Source: RGIG5612 sp963599255 (GTDB taxonomy: Bacteria; Bacillota; Clostridia; Lachnospirales; Lachnospiraceae). Taken from it: a stretch of DNA of 18,433 nt. Positions 7,412 to 14,946 of the stretch are shown piece after piece. Numbering within the stretch: position 1 is the first letter of the stretch; each line of letters starts with the position of its first letter. The DNA is taken from NCBI GenBank assembly GCA_963599255.1, contig CAVBWS010000040.1, positions 1 to 18,433 on the forward strand. Reading direction: 5' to 3'. The notes beneath the pieces are model-generated. The model was not told the DNA's origin, did no database searches, and saw nothing but the letters and a program-made list of their open reading frames with translations. Both the position numbers and the translations under genes were made by a program.

Positions 7412-7879
7412 TTACTCAGCACTCTGAGAGGCCTCATCTAATGCCAGATTAACAGCCTCAACAAATTCCTTGTAGTTAACTGTTGCACCGCTTATGGTAT
7501 CTACATCATCGATCTTGCCTTTTTCTACCAGCATCTTGGCATACTCATCACATGCCGCAACAGCCTTCTGTGCCTTGCTGTAATAATCCTTATTGGCAAT
7601 CTGACCATCCTTCTTGCCATAGTCGGTATCCTTTAACGAGCCGTCCTCCAGATATGTCTGATACGTACATTCTGTGATAACCCCATCCTTGATCGTAAGG
7701 CTTACAACACCATAGCCGTTACCATCATCCGTTCCGTCATCATTAACAAACACGCTGCTCTGTGCAGTATATGTGCCGTCCTTATACGAAACTGCCTTAG
7801 ATTGGGAATCGCCACATGCTGTGAGTAATGATGCACATACCAAAGTACCCATAATTACACATGCAATTTTTTTAATCAT
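7412..7879 (-). CDS. FMN-binding lipoprotein, predicted covalently flavinylated
   Basis: This protein of 155 residues (158 if a GTG at 7888 is used) starts with a lipoprotein signal peptide, MIKKIACVIMG ... SLLTAC, with the lipidated Cys at residue 22. A small FMN-binding domain follows (KDGTYTAQ through LALDEA) with the motif DTISGATVN, which fits DxxSGAT for ApbE-type FMN attachment to the Thr (residue 133). It would therefore be an electron-carrying flavoprotein on the outer face of the membrane. A GTGAT ribosome binding site lies four bases before the ATG at 7879. It is the first gene of the group leading to frdAB and lies directly downstream of the iron uptake genes. A role as ferric reductase partner or as electron donor to the cytochrome is inference. 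Confidence 0.87.
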   Translation of the reverse strand: MIKKIACVIMGTLVCASLLTACGDSQSKAVSYKDGTYTAQSSVFVNDDGTDDGNGYGVVSLTIKDGVITECTYQTYLEDGSLKDTDYGKKDGQIANKDYYSKAQKAVAACDEYAKMLVEKGKIDDVDTISGATVNYKEFVEAVNLALDEASQSAE

Positions 7880-7888
7880 TTTAATCAC

Positions 7889-7924
7889 TCATGCCGGTCG
7901 CCTTAACGGGCAGCCGACATGTAT
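7889..7924 (-). other. Leader hairpin and possible five-codon leader ORF
   Basis: On the minus strand an AAAGGA ribosome binding site is followed by ATG TCG GCT GCC CGT TAA, a five-codon frame (MSAAR) at 7905-7922. The same bases form one arm of a hairpin (GTCGGCTGCC / GGCGACCGGC, one mismatch, two wobbles, 5-base loop). The hairpin ends shortly before the lipoprotein start. It could be an attenuator or chance. Confidence 0.3.
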
Positions 7925-7948
7925 CCTTTCTTTTTTCTTATACTACCC

Positions 7949-7968
7949 TGAAAATGATATTCATTTGT
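7949..7968. promoter_or_regulatory. Fur-box-like palindrome
   Basis: TGAAAATGATATTCATTT contains a 7-1-7 inverted repeat (TGAAAAT-G-ATATTCA) with one mismatch between arms, and a perfect 6-3-6 repeat AAATGA-TAT-TCATTT at 7952-7966. By my count it matches 14 of 19 positions of the classic Fur consensus. It lies about 70 bases upstream of the FMN lipoprotein start, next to a possible -10 (GTATAAG on the minus strand). This suggests iron control of the lipoprotein and frd genes. Confidence 0.5.
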
Positions 7969-8002
7969 TACCATACATGGACATATACAGGCTTATACCA
8001 GC

Positions 8003-8689
8003 TTAATGCAGAAACTGTCCTGTGAAGTGTTCGTTGATATTTTCCTTCTCAATCCTTCCATGTCTTAAAACAATCATTCTCTGAGCAACCTCTGCCACCT
8101 CAGGGTCATGGGTAACTACGATAAGTGTAGTTCCTTCTGTATGAAGCTGATGGAATAAATCTACTACTATTTCTTCATTCTTATCATCCAGGTTACCTGT
8201 CGGCTCGTCAGCAAGAATGATCTCCGGATAGTTGATCAAGGCTCTGGCAACACATACACGCTGCTGCTCGCCGCCTGACAGCTGACTCGGAAGATGCTTA
8301 GCTCTGTCTGCCAGACCTACTCTCTCGAGTGCCGCCATAGCCTCCTCTCTGTCCGGAACGCTATGATAATACTGTGCCAGCATTACATTCTCCAGTGCAG
8401 TAAGATAGTTAACGAGGTGGAACTGCTGGAAGATAAGGCCTATCTTATCTCTTCTGATAAGTGTCAGGTTCTTAGAACTCTCCCTGGATATATCAACACC
8501 ATCCAGGAGAACCTCTCCCTTGGTTGGCTTATCCATGCAGCCGATTATATTCATCATTGTACTCTTACCGGATCCGGATGGTCCCATGATAGAAACCCAC
8601 TCGCCTTTTTCGACTTTCAGGTTAACATCATCCAGGGCATTCAGATCACCATAAATTTTATAAACATTTTTTAACTCTAACAGGCTCAT
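8003..8689 (-). CDS. ABC transporter ATP-binding protein (LolD/MacB type) of the iron locus
   Basis: This 228-residue ATPase has Walker A GPSGSGKST (about 36-44), Q-loop FQQFHLV, signature LSGGEQQRV, Walker B IILADEPTGNLD and the switch VTHD, all intact. It belongs to the LolD/MacB/FtsE group that powers mechanotransmission via FtsX-type permeases. It starts three bases after the stop of the second permease and its AAAGGAGAATAAATC ribosome binding site overlaps that gene's end, so the two are co-translated. It corresponds in position to cj1663 of the Campylobacter p19 locus. Its energy would be used by the two FtsX-like proteins upstream, not necessarily for transport across the membrane. Confidence 0.93.
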   Translation of the reverse strand: MSLLELKNVYKIYGDLNALDDVNLKVEKGEWVSIMGPSGSGKSTMMNIIGCMDKPTKGEVLLDGVDISRESSKNLTLIRRDKIGLIFQQFHLVNYLTALENVMLAQYYHSVPDREEAMAALERVGLADRAKHLPSQLSGGEQQRVCVARALINYPEIILADEPTGNLDDKNEEIVVDLFHQLHTEGTTLIVVTHDPEVAEVAQRMIVLRHGRIEKENINEHFTGQFLH

Positions 8690-8692
8690 GAT

Positions 8693-9868
8693 TTATTCTC
8701 CTTTTAATACCAGTGCCGGATCAACCTTAGTGGTGCTTCTGATAGGAAGTACGCAGGTCAGTGCCGTTATCAAGATTGAAACAATAATTGTAATTATTGC
8801 AAGCAGCGGTCTGAATGAAATCGAGCTGCCGAATACATTTACGCTTACGACCTGGGCAAATACGAATCCGATTATGGCGCCCAGTATACCGCCGATAGCA
8901 CCCAGCAAGACGCTTTCTCCCATGAACTCCTTGATAAGACTTGCATCCGATGCACCGATAGCCTTTCTCAGACCGATCTCACGGCGTCTTTCTGTAACTA
9001 CCGCTGTCATAGTCGTAGCTACGCATATCATAGTAAGGGCAAGAACTATTATTGTTACCAGAAGAACCAGCGCCTGTAATTTAGAAAGTACAGATGTCTC
9101 TGAAGCTGTAACTCTCTTAACAAGACCTGCTGATAATGACCCTACATTTTCATTGATCTCTTCTACATACGAATTAAGTTTTTCGGTTGTAGCTGAGACA
9201 CTTATTTCTGCAAGATCTATTACACCCGATGTCTGTGTCAGCTCTTCCATATCAGTCATTGATATGTATACATATTCTTCCTCTGATCCGCCTGTGCTTA
9301 AAATAGCTGTTACCTTGCAGTCAATATAATTGTCTAAAACAACATCTTCACTGTCATCAGATACAGTATTGGTGGCCTCATCTGCTGATTCCGGCGTGTA
9401 ATTTACTGTAATTGAATCGCCTATGGAAAGTCCCAGATTCTCTGCTACGGTCTTGCCCACCATAATCTCATGGGACTCTGACGGCCACTGCCCGTCTACC
9501 GACCAATATGGACTGGTTTTCTTAATGCTGTCCATATCAGTTCCGGCAGCCATCAGCGGCTGTTCATGAATTCTTACTGACTCGTATCTGAAAGGGGTTG
9601 CGCCGACCAGCTCGTCAGCTGCAATGCAATTTATTCCCTTTTCCAGATCCTCCTGCGTAAAATCACCCTCTGTCGGAGTAAAGATCATATTGGCACCGTA
9701 GTTTCTGAACTGGGCACCCATCTGCCTAGGAACATCGAAATAAATCGTCATAAGTCCTGACAGGATAGTTGCGCCAATTGCTACTGCAAGAAGTGCTATC
9801 AGCATACGTGATCTTCTTCTCATCAGCGAGGCCGTGATCATACGGTAAAACATTTTTCTTTTTTCCAT
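8693..9868 (-). CDS. FtsX/MacB-like ABC permease, second of the iron locus
   Basis: This protein of about 391 residues has one N-terminal helix (about 16-37), a large extracytoplasmic MacB periplasmic-core-like domain (YGANMIFTP near the start), and three C-terminal helices around LVTIIVLALTMICVAT, GGILGAIIGFVFA and LLAIITIIVSILITALTCV. The FtsX signature TERRREIGLRKAIGAS precedes the third helix. I use the ATG at 9868, ten bases after the previous gene's stop, with GGAGG and a GAG upstream; an in-frame ATG at 9910 would overlap the previous gene by 32 bases and has no clear ribosome binding site. It matches one of the two permeases (cj1661/cj1662) of the p19 locus. Confidence 0.9.
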   Translation of the reverse strand: MEKRKMFYRMITASLMRRRSRMLIALLAVAIGATILSGLMTIYFDVPRQMGAQFRNYGANMIFTPTEGDFTQEDLEKGINCIAADELVGATPFRYESVRIHEQPLMAAGTDMDSIKKTSPYWSVDGQWPSESHEIMVGKTVAENLGLSIGDSITVNYTPESADEATNTVSDDSEDVVLDNYIDCKVTAILSTGGSEEEYVYISMTDMEELTQTSGVIDLAEISVSATTEKLNSYVEEINENVGSLSAGLVKRVTASETSVLSKLQALVLLVTIIVLALTMICVATTMTAVVTERRREIGLRKAIGASDASLIKEFMGESVLLGAIGGILGAIIGFVFAQVVSVNVFGSSISFRPLLAIITIIVSILITALTCVLPIRSTTKVDPALVLKGE

Positions 9869-9878
9869 CGTATTATTC

Positions 9879-11165
9879 TCAACCTCCATGCAGAACCACA
9901 GTCGGTTCAAGCTTCAATATCGCCCTTAATGCAGGAATACATCCTGCCAGAGTAACCAATACAACCAGTATCGCTACTATAGGAATAAGCATAGGTCTTA
10001 TCTCAATAGCAGATGAGAATACGCTTCTTCCGATTATCTGGGCAAATCCGATTCCTGCGAAAAATCCGGCTACACCGCCTACAATGGCTGTTATAAATAT
10101 CTCAGTCAGAACAGGTGCCGTTATTGATCTGTTATATGCCCCTATAGCCTTCATAAGACCCAGCTCGCTGCTTCGTTCCATAACACTGGCTGTAACCAGG
10201 TTGCATATGCCCAGAGCTGAGCCGATAAGTGCAAGTATTGTAATAAGGATCATAAGAAGCTGTGTCTTATCAAGGATGGCTCCTTCCGAATCAGCAACCT
10301 GCCTTACAGCACTTGCCACAGAATCGGTGATAACCTCCTGGATCTGATAACAGATGGAGCTAACATATGCCGTACAGTACCATGTCTCATACTGAGCAAT
10401 TGTCAGGGAGTTAGGGTCCTTAGCAGCCTTAACAGCCAGCTCATTATCCGGAGTCGTAAGTGCACTTACCTCGATGCTGCTTACACAGCCGTCAAGATTT
10501 CCTAATGCCTGTGCTTCATTAAGCTGCATGAATATCTCATTATCTTCATCGCCGCCTGCATTAAATATACCGACTACAGTGTAATCACCTTCGCCGTCTG
10601 TTCCCTTAAGATGCACAGTATCGCCAACCTGCAGATTGTTTTCAGCTGCCACATTATCGCCGATCATGATCGACTTAGCATCCATTGTTGACTCATCGAG
10701 CCATTCACCTGAGGTTATATCCCACCAGCTTCTGAGGGAATTCATTCCCGCATCCAGTTCTTCACCGGTAGGAAGTGACATATGATGGTTATACCAGCTG
10801 CCTACAACTGTTACCTCAGAACCATTATCAAGGGATACGGCTGTTTCTATAAATGGTGCAAAATCCACGATATTAAAAGCCCAGAAGATAGTTTTAATAT
10901 TGCCCAGTTCATCTTCCCTCAGATATGCACCTGATGATGAACCTCCTTCCACCTCATACAGATCATTTAAGACCGAGGACTGCTTAGGCACTACCGTGAT
11001 ATTGGCGCCATATGCTTTAAGTTCCTGATTAACCTTATCTTTTACGTCCAGCACTACGCTGAGCATTGCAGTACAAAGAGATGCGCCCAGTGCAATGGTA
11101 AAAGCGATCATCAGCATTTTTTTCCATTGGCGGATTAATGTTCCGCGTACCATTCTAATAAACAT
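9879..11165 (-). CDS. FtsX/MacB-like ABC permease, first of the iron locus
   Basis: This 428-residue protein has the same layout as the next gene: N-terminal helix (about 15-37), a long extracytoplasmic domain of about 260 residues (YGANITVVPKQ onward), and three C-terminal helices. The cytoplasmic signature is SVMERSSELGLMKAIGA. The domain is acidic and contains one CYQIQE stretch plus a WYCTAY site. An AGGTGA ribosome binding site sits seven bases before the ATG and overlaps the end of the DUF2318 gene, so translation is coupled. Two non-identical permeases with one ATPase would form a heterodimer. In Campylobacter these genes assist P19-dependent iron uptake; the mechanism is not settled. 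Confidence 0.9.
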   Translation of the reverse strand: MFIRMVRGTLIRQWKKMLMIAFTIALGASLCTAMLSVVLDVKDKVNQELKAYGANITVVPKQSSVLNDLYEVEGGSSSGAYLREDELGNIKTIFWAFNIVDFAPFIETAVSLDNGSEVTVVGSWYNHHMSLPTGEELDAGMNSLRSWWDITSGEWLDESTMDAKSIMIGDNVAAENNLQVGDTVHLKGTDGEGDYTVVGIFNAGGDEDNEIFMQLNEAQALGNLDGCVSSIEVSALTTPDNELAVKAAKDPNSLTIAQYETWYCTAYVSSICYQIQEVITDSVASAVRQVADSEGAILDKTQLLMILITILALIGSALGICNLVTASVMERSSELGLMKAIGAYNRSITAPVLTEIFITAIVGGVAGFFAGIGFAQIIGRSVFSSAIEIRPMLIPIVAILVVLVTLAGCIPALRAILKLEPTVVLHGG

Positions 11166-11179
11166 TTGGGTTCACCTTT

Positions 11180-12427
11180 TTATTTAAATTCATCTTCATA
11201 TTCCTCAAGACCGGCTAGAGGAATAATGATCTGTCCATTTTCTATTGAATAATCTATAACGATCGGGTTGCATCCGCCCTTGAAACCAATTGTGTTGATA
11301 TTCATAACAACGTCGCAAAGGTTACATACCACCTGACCACTCTTTTCATAATATCCCGTCTCACCACAGATATCGCAGGCATCCAGTCCGATACCGTACT
11401 GCGATGAATTAGGCTTTTGAATTACGATCACACGGATCTGTACACCGTTTTCGGTAGTATAACCGAATCTGTGCAGATGTCCGTCACTGACCTGTTCAAA
11501 TGTAATATACATATTGTCACTGTCAATTACAGTTTCTTCAATTGGTGAGAGTTCCACCTCCTGATTGGCAATATTATATACAACAGTCATAAGTAAAACT
11601 GTAATTACAACAGTAATGATCTGTGTCCAGCTCCATCTGCGTGCCATTCTCCATTTGAAAATGATCTTCCTGTGCTGAGCCGGATTGCTGTATGGCTCAT
11701 TAACATTCAAGCTTCTTATAAGAAGAAGCACAGCCATAATTAAGACCAATCCCAGTGTAAGATATATAAACAGATTACTATTGTTAGATGAAAACTTAAC
11801 TAACTGGAATATAGTATGATTGCTAGGTATGATTCTTCTTGTAAGAAGAGTACTGAAAGAAGCAGTAATCTGTTTAAATGTTGTTACTAATAATACAAGG
11901 CTTAAAAACAAGAGAGCAACGCCATTATTTGAAGCCTTAACTACTGCATTTGATGCCCATCCGGCAACAAATGTAACGATAAGTCCGACAATTACGCCAG
12001 ACATTTTTGTCAAAAATACTGTCGAGATAAGTGAGTCTTCGGTCAGCATGATAGTATGCGGATACACGAAGAAGTCTGGGAGTGAGTACAGCATCTGCGC
12101 TACGATGATCACCGACAGAAAAATAAAAGGAAGAACAACGGATACCTTCTTCAGCTTCTTACCAAGTGCTGTAAATACCAGAAAAAGTATGAATGCAGCT
12201 GCTGAAGCGTAATAGATCCACAGATTCCATGTACCAGTATCTATCTTATTTGTAGCAGTCTTCATTACAGCCATAGCTATTGCACACGCAAGTCCGAAGG
12301 CTGTAACTATCAGTTCTATCCTGCCTGCTTTCTGTCCATATTTGCTTCTCACATAACCAAGTATCATCCCAACTATCACCATCATTACGGTGAGCTGTAT
12401 AGTCGAATCCACCAGATATTTGAGCAT
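11180..12427 (-). CDS. DUF2318 membrane protein of the P19 iron uptake locus
   Basis: This protein of about 415 residues has eight predicted membrane helices followed by an extracytoplasmic DUF2318 domain in the last 110 residues. That domain has DGHLHRFGY, then ACDICGETGYYEKSG, VVCNLCDVVMN and GFKGGCNPI, i.e. two CxxC pairs plus a fifth Cys, a likely metal or Fe-S site. It corresponds to cj1660 of C. jejuni and is thought to serve electron transfer or iron handling with P19. I place the start at 12427 (MLKYLVDS), preceded by AGAGGAAAAGAGA; an upstream in-frame ATG at 12469 would lie in a hairpin arm and gives a hydrophilic tail. It overlaps nothing and precedes the permeases by 14 bases. Confidence 0.9.
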   Translation of the reverse strand: MLKYLVDSTIQLTVMMVIVGMILGYVRSKYGQKAGRIELIVTAFGLACAIAMAVMKTATNKIDTGTWNLWIYYASAAAFILFLVFTALGKKLKKVSVVLPFIFLSVIIVAQMLYSLPDFFVYPHTIMLTEDSLISTVFLTKMSGVIVGLIVTFVAGWASNAVVKASNNGVALLFLSLVLLVTTFKQITASFSTLLTRRIIPSNHTIFQLVKFSSNNSNLFIYLTLGLVLIMAVLLLIRSLNVNEPYSNPAQHRKIIFKWRMARRWSWTQIITVVITVLLMTVVYNIANQEVELSPIEETVIDSDNMYITFEQVSDGHLHRFGYTTENGVQIRVIVIQKPNSSQYGIGLDACDICGETGYYEKSGQVVCNLCDVVMNINTIGFKGGCNPIVIDYSIENGQIIIPLAGLEEYEDEFK

Positions 12428-12454
12428 GATTTTTCTCTTTTCCTCTAAACGCAC

Positions 12455-12496
12455 ATTTCGCTGTGGCAAAACTTTTCAATCTCACCACAGCAAAAT
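12455..12496 (-). other. Stem-loop upstream of the DUF2318 gene
   Basis: On the minus strand ATTTTGCTGTGG pairs with CCACAGCGAAAT (12 positions, one wobble) around an 18-base loop. It lies just ahead of the DUF2318 ribosome binding site. No T tract follows, so it is more likely an RNA stability or processing element than a terminator. Confidence 0.4.
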
Positions 12497-12521
12497 GACT
12501 TTTCTTATAGGTTACTTTTTA

Positions 12522-12569
12522 ATTGTCTGATCTGTTTTTCGTCTGAACATTTATCAATTCACAGACAAT
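12522..12569 (-). other. Stem-loop downstream of the P19 gene
   Basis: ATTGTCTG (12522-12529) and CAGACAAT (12562-12569) form an 8-bp inverted repeat with a 32-base loop, starting 12 bases after the P19 stop. With the hairpin at 12455-12496 it gives two tandem structures in the 154-base P19-DUF2318 gap. Confidence 0.35.
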
Positions 12570-12581
12570 CATACAAGCGGC

Positions 12582-13145
12582 TTACCACTCCTGTGGAACG
12601 TAATCCCAACCTTCATATGTGAATTCGATGTTTCCATCTGCGAAGTAATCTTCAAGAACTCCGCCAGGACCTGTTTCTGAATCTGAATGGATGAGGTAGC
12701 CGTTTTCGGCTGGGCTGTGGATCGTGAATGTGATTGAATATGTATCAGCATTTTCAAGCTTGATGTTAGCGCCATAGTGAGGACCATCTGATGCGCTCAT
12801 TGGCATGAATGTTCCTTCTGCTGCTACAGTTCCGTCAGAAGCTGTTACCTTGTAATCAACTGTAAGATATGGGATCCAGTCTCCTACGCCATAACCAAGG
12901 TCGTTCTCAAGTGCTGAGATATCTGCTTCAAGGTGAAGATCGAAATCTTCAATGCTCTCCTGGCCAGGAGCCATTGGAACTGGCTGGAAGTATACAGCAC
13001 TAAGGTTGATGAACTCCAGTTCTTCGTCTTCAAAAATAGGGATTTCTGTAAATCCTGCGCCTGCATCTGATGCACTAGCAACACCAGCGAAGCACATTGA
13101 AGCAACTGCTGCTGCAAGAACTAATGATACGATTCTCTTTTTCAT
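12582..13145 (-). CDS. P19-type extracytoplasmic iron-binding protein (Tp34 family)
   Basis: This 187-residue protein has a Sec signal peptide cleaved near ASA (about residue 26) and one beta-sandwich P19/Tp34 domain. Compared with C. jejuni P19 as I recall it, the metal-site motifs are kept: DLHLEAD (H71, E73), FMPMSASDGPHYGANI (M116, D120, H123) and LIHSDSETG (H153). The second His of the C. jejuni HLEADIHA stretch is Ser here. P19 binds copper and ferric or ferrous iron and is needed for iron uptake. There is no lipobox; in a Gram-positive it must stay at the surface by partner binding or be released, which is odd. The start has TTGGAGG six bases upstream. It follows the FTR1 gene by 73 bases with a hairpin between. 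Confidence 0.93.
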   Translation of the reverse strand: MKKRIVSLVLAAAVASMCFAGVASASDAGAGFTEIPIFEDEELEFINLSAVYFQPVPMAPGQESIEDFDLHLEADISALENDLGYGVGDWIPYLTVDYKVTASDGTVAAEGTFMPMSASDGPHYGANIKLENADTYSITFTIHSPAENGYLIHSDSETGPGGVLEDYFADGNIEFTYEGWDYVPQEW

Positions 13146-13178
13146 GTTTTTCCTCCAAGAAAATTTTTATTTATAATT

Positions 13179-13203
13179 CCGGATTAACACTATTGTAATC
13201 CGG
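13179..13203 (-). other. Hairpin between FTR1 and P19 genes
   Basis: CCGGATTA and TAATCCGG form an 8-bp stem with a 9-base loop in the 73-base gap. On the minus strand it is followed by an A/T-rich but not T-only stretch (AATTATAAATAAAAATTTTC) and then the P19 ribosome binding site. It may be a partial terminator or a 5'-end stabiliser that raises P19 expression over FTR1. Confidence 0.45.
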
Positions 13204-13218
13204 TAATTAACTATGTTG

Positions 13219-14838
13219 TTAAGACTCCATTGCCACATGTCCGGCATTAGCTATCACGTCGCCTGACTTTTCCACAACGCCATCGGCTCTGTGCTGTAAG
13301 GCCTTCATCTCTTCTTCAGTTAATGAAGCCACAAGGCCCTTATCCACAAGTACCTTAGTAATGTAAGCCGTAAGAGCTTCTTCTCTGGCCTTCTTATCAG
13401 CTGCTTCCTGAATAGCTCTCTCTTCTGCTCTCTTAGCCTCTGCCTCTGCATGGATCTTATTATTCTTCTTAGTAGCAATAACGAACAGTATAATGCTGAT
13501 GATAAGAAGCACAATCTGCGGAATAAGTGTTTCAAGTATCGGATAAACTCCAAGTACATTAAGTACATCGTTGTACGGAATTATCTGCTGCAGCCATGCA
13601 GGTGATGTTGATCCGAGCAAGTCGCCTTCGATAAGTTCCTTAATGCCCGCTCCGAGGAAGGAGATAGACATGATAAACATCAATACGCTGGTTGCCGTAA
13701 AGAAAGGTTTAATTGGCAGTTTAACACTCAGGTAGTGAATGATCAGGTAAACAATTACAAGGCAGATACATCCGACTACAAATCCTGACCACAGATTAGC
13801 CTGATAATCAGCATATTCGCTTGACAGATACGGCTGATAGAACAGAACAACTTCCGCGCCTTCTCTGAATACTGCCAGGAAAGCTGTAAATGCAAGCGCA
13901 AATGTTGCACCCTTGCTTGAGCTGGCTGTGGTTTTCTTCTTAATATATCCAACCCATGCGTCCGTCTCCGACTTAGACAGCATCCAGTTACTTACATAGT
14001 ACAATACGCATACTGCAATAAGTGCCGTAACACCTTCGATCACTTCCTGTGAAGCTGTATTGGCCAGCTTAATAGCGTTCAGCAGCCATGCCAGTCCAAA
14101 GCTGGCTACGATACCGAGCAGTGAACCTATATAAACAGGTCGTGCGCCTCTTTTTCTGTTTTTCTTGTCGCCGCCGGCAGATACCTGCATATAAGCAATA
14201 ATAGCGCCAACAATGATGATTGCTTCAAATCCTTCTCTAAGGATGATGGAGAAGCTGGCTGTCCAGATAACCGCTCGGCTGGAAGCTGATGTATCGGTTG
14301 TCGTGTCGGATGATGAATCTGTTGAAACAGATGTATCCGCTACGCCGCCATCAAGCTTAATAGCGTCCTCACGAAGCATTGTCTTAAGATTTTCAATTTC
14401 CTCCGTGAAGGTCTCTAGTGTTCCGTTTTTCTTGGCTGTCTGGCGGCAAGTCTTAAACTGCAGTTCAACCTCTGCTACTCTTGATCCTGACAGACCGTTC
14501 ATGTTTCTTTCAAAACCTGTGGTTTCGTAATATCCGTAGTAGCCGCCCTTATTTACAACGTCATACGCACAAGGATCTTCCTGGTACAGATGACCTTCTT
14601 CAAAAAGCGTTACCGCATAATCCAGAACCTGGCAGATAACCTCTGCTTTCTGCTGCCAGTTCATCTCACTGTCGCTGGCTATGCCATTGGCTGTTTTATA
14701 TTCATCCCATGTCTGGTAATAAACATAATCATCAGCGGCAAATGACATGATATTTGTACAGATAAGAACTACAAATATCACACCGAGAGCTATACTTGCT
14801 CTCAACCTTCTCTGAAAATTATTCTTCACTGTGTTCAT
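13219..14838 (-). CDS. FTR1 family iron permease with exported N-terminal domain
   Basis: This 539-residue protein starts with a signal peptide or anchor (about 1-34, ending MSFAADD). An extracytoplasmic helical domain of about 150 residues and a Ser/Thr/Asp linker (about 168-188) follow, then the seven-helix FTR1 core. The iron-binding REGxE motifs are intact: REGFE at 201-205 and REGAE at 325-329. After the last helix (about 438-457) is a charged, Ala/Glu/Lys-rich tail of about 80 residues, absent from short bacterial FTR1 proteins as I know them. It corresponds to cj1658 of C. jejuni, where FTR1 imports iron delivered by P19. The ATG has GAGGT six bases upstream. The 108-base gap before it carries a promoter and an inverted-repeat operator, so it begins its own transcript. 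Confidence 0.93.
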   Translation of the reverse strand: MNTVKNNFQRRLRASIALGVIFVVLICTNIMSFAADDYVYYQTWDEYKTANGIASDSEMNWQQKAEVICQVLDYAVTLFEEGHLYQEDPCAYDVVNKGGYYGYYETTGFERNMNGLSGSRVAEVELQFKTCRQTAKKNGTLETFTEEIENLKTMLREDAIKLDGGVADTSVSTDSSSDTTTDTSASSRAVIWTASFSIILREGFEAIIIVGAIIAYMQVSAGGDKKNRKRGARPVYIGSLLGIVASFGLAWLLNAIKLANTASQEVIEGVTALIAVCVLYYVSNWMLSKSETDAWVGYIKKKTTASSSKGATFALAFTAFLAVFREGAEVVLFYQPYLSSEYADYQANLWSGFVVGCICLVIVYLIIHYLSVKLPIKPFFTATSVLMFIMSISFLGAGIKELIEGDLLGSTSPAWLQQIIPYNDVLNVLGVYPILETLIPQIVLLIISIILFVIATKKNNKIHAEAEAKRAEERAIQEAADKKAREEALTAYITKVLVDKGLVASLTEEEMKALQHRADGVVEKSGDVIANAGHVAMES

Positions 14839-14860
14839 ATTAGACCTCTTTTAAGTTTCG

Positions 14861-14876
14861 GTTAGTTTTCGCTAAC
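14861..14876. promoter_or_regulatory. Operator-like inverted repeat B upstream of FTR1
   Basis: GTTAGTTTTCGCTAAC is a 5-6-5 inverted repeat (GTTAG/CTAAC). It is 15 of 16 identical to the repeat at 18187-18202 upstream of the AdaA-like gene. A further CTAAC lies at 14882-14886. It sits 23 bases before the FTR1 ATG and just downstream of the predicted -10, a position suited to repression. Confidence 0.6.
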
Positions 14877-14894
14877 TATTTCTAACAGACACTT

Positions 14895-14900
14895 ATTATA
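14895..14900 (-). promoter_or_regulatory. Predicted -10 of the FTR1 promoter
   Basis: TATAAT read on the minus strand, preceded by TG. A second TATAAT lies at 14913-14918. No good -35 is visible at 17 bases. Transcription would start near 14888 and run through operator B. Confidence 0.4.
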
Positions 14901-14946
14901 CACATCAATTTCATTATATGTTGTTCAAAATTGACATTAGTCCGTA

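Noticed and set aside
8688..9329. Open frame of 213 codons on the plus strand
   Set aside because: It is antisense to a well-supported FtsX permease with intact motifs, has Ile/Ser/Thr-rich low-complexity content and no ribosome binding site that convinces.
11820..12212. Open frame of 130 codons on the plus strand
   Set aside because: Antisense shadow of the membrane helices of the DUF2318 protein.
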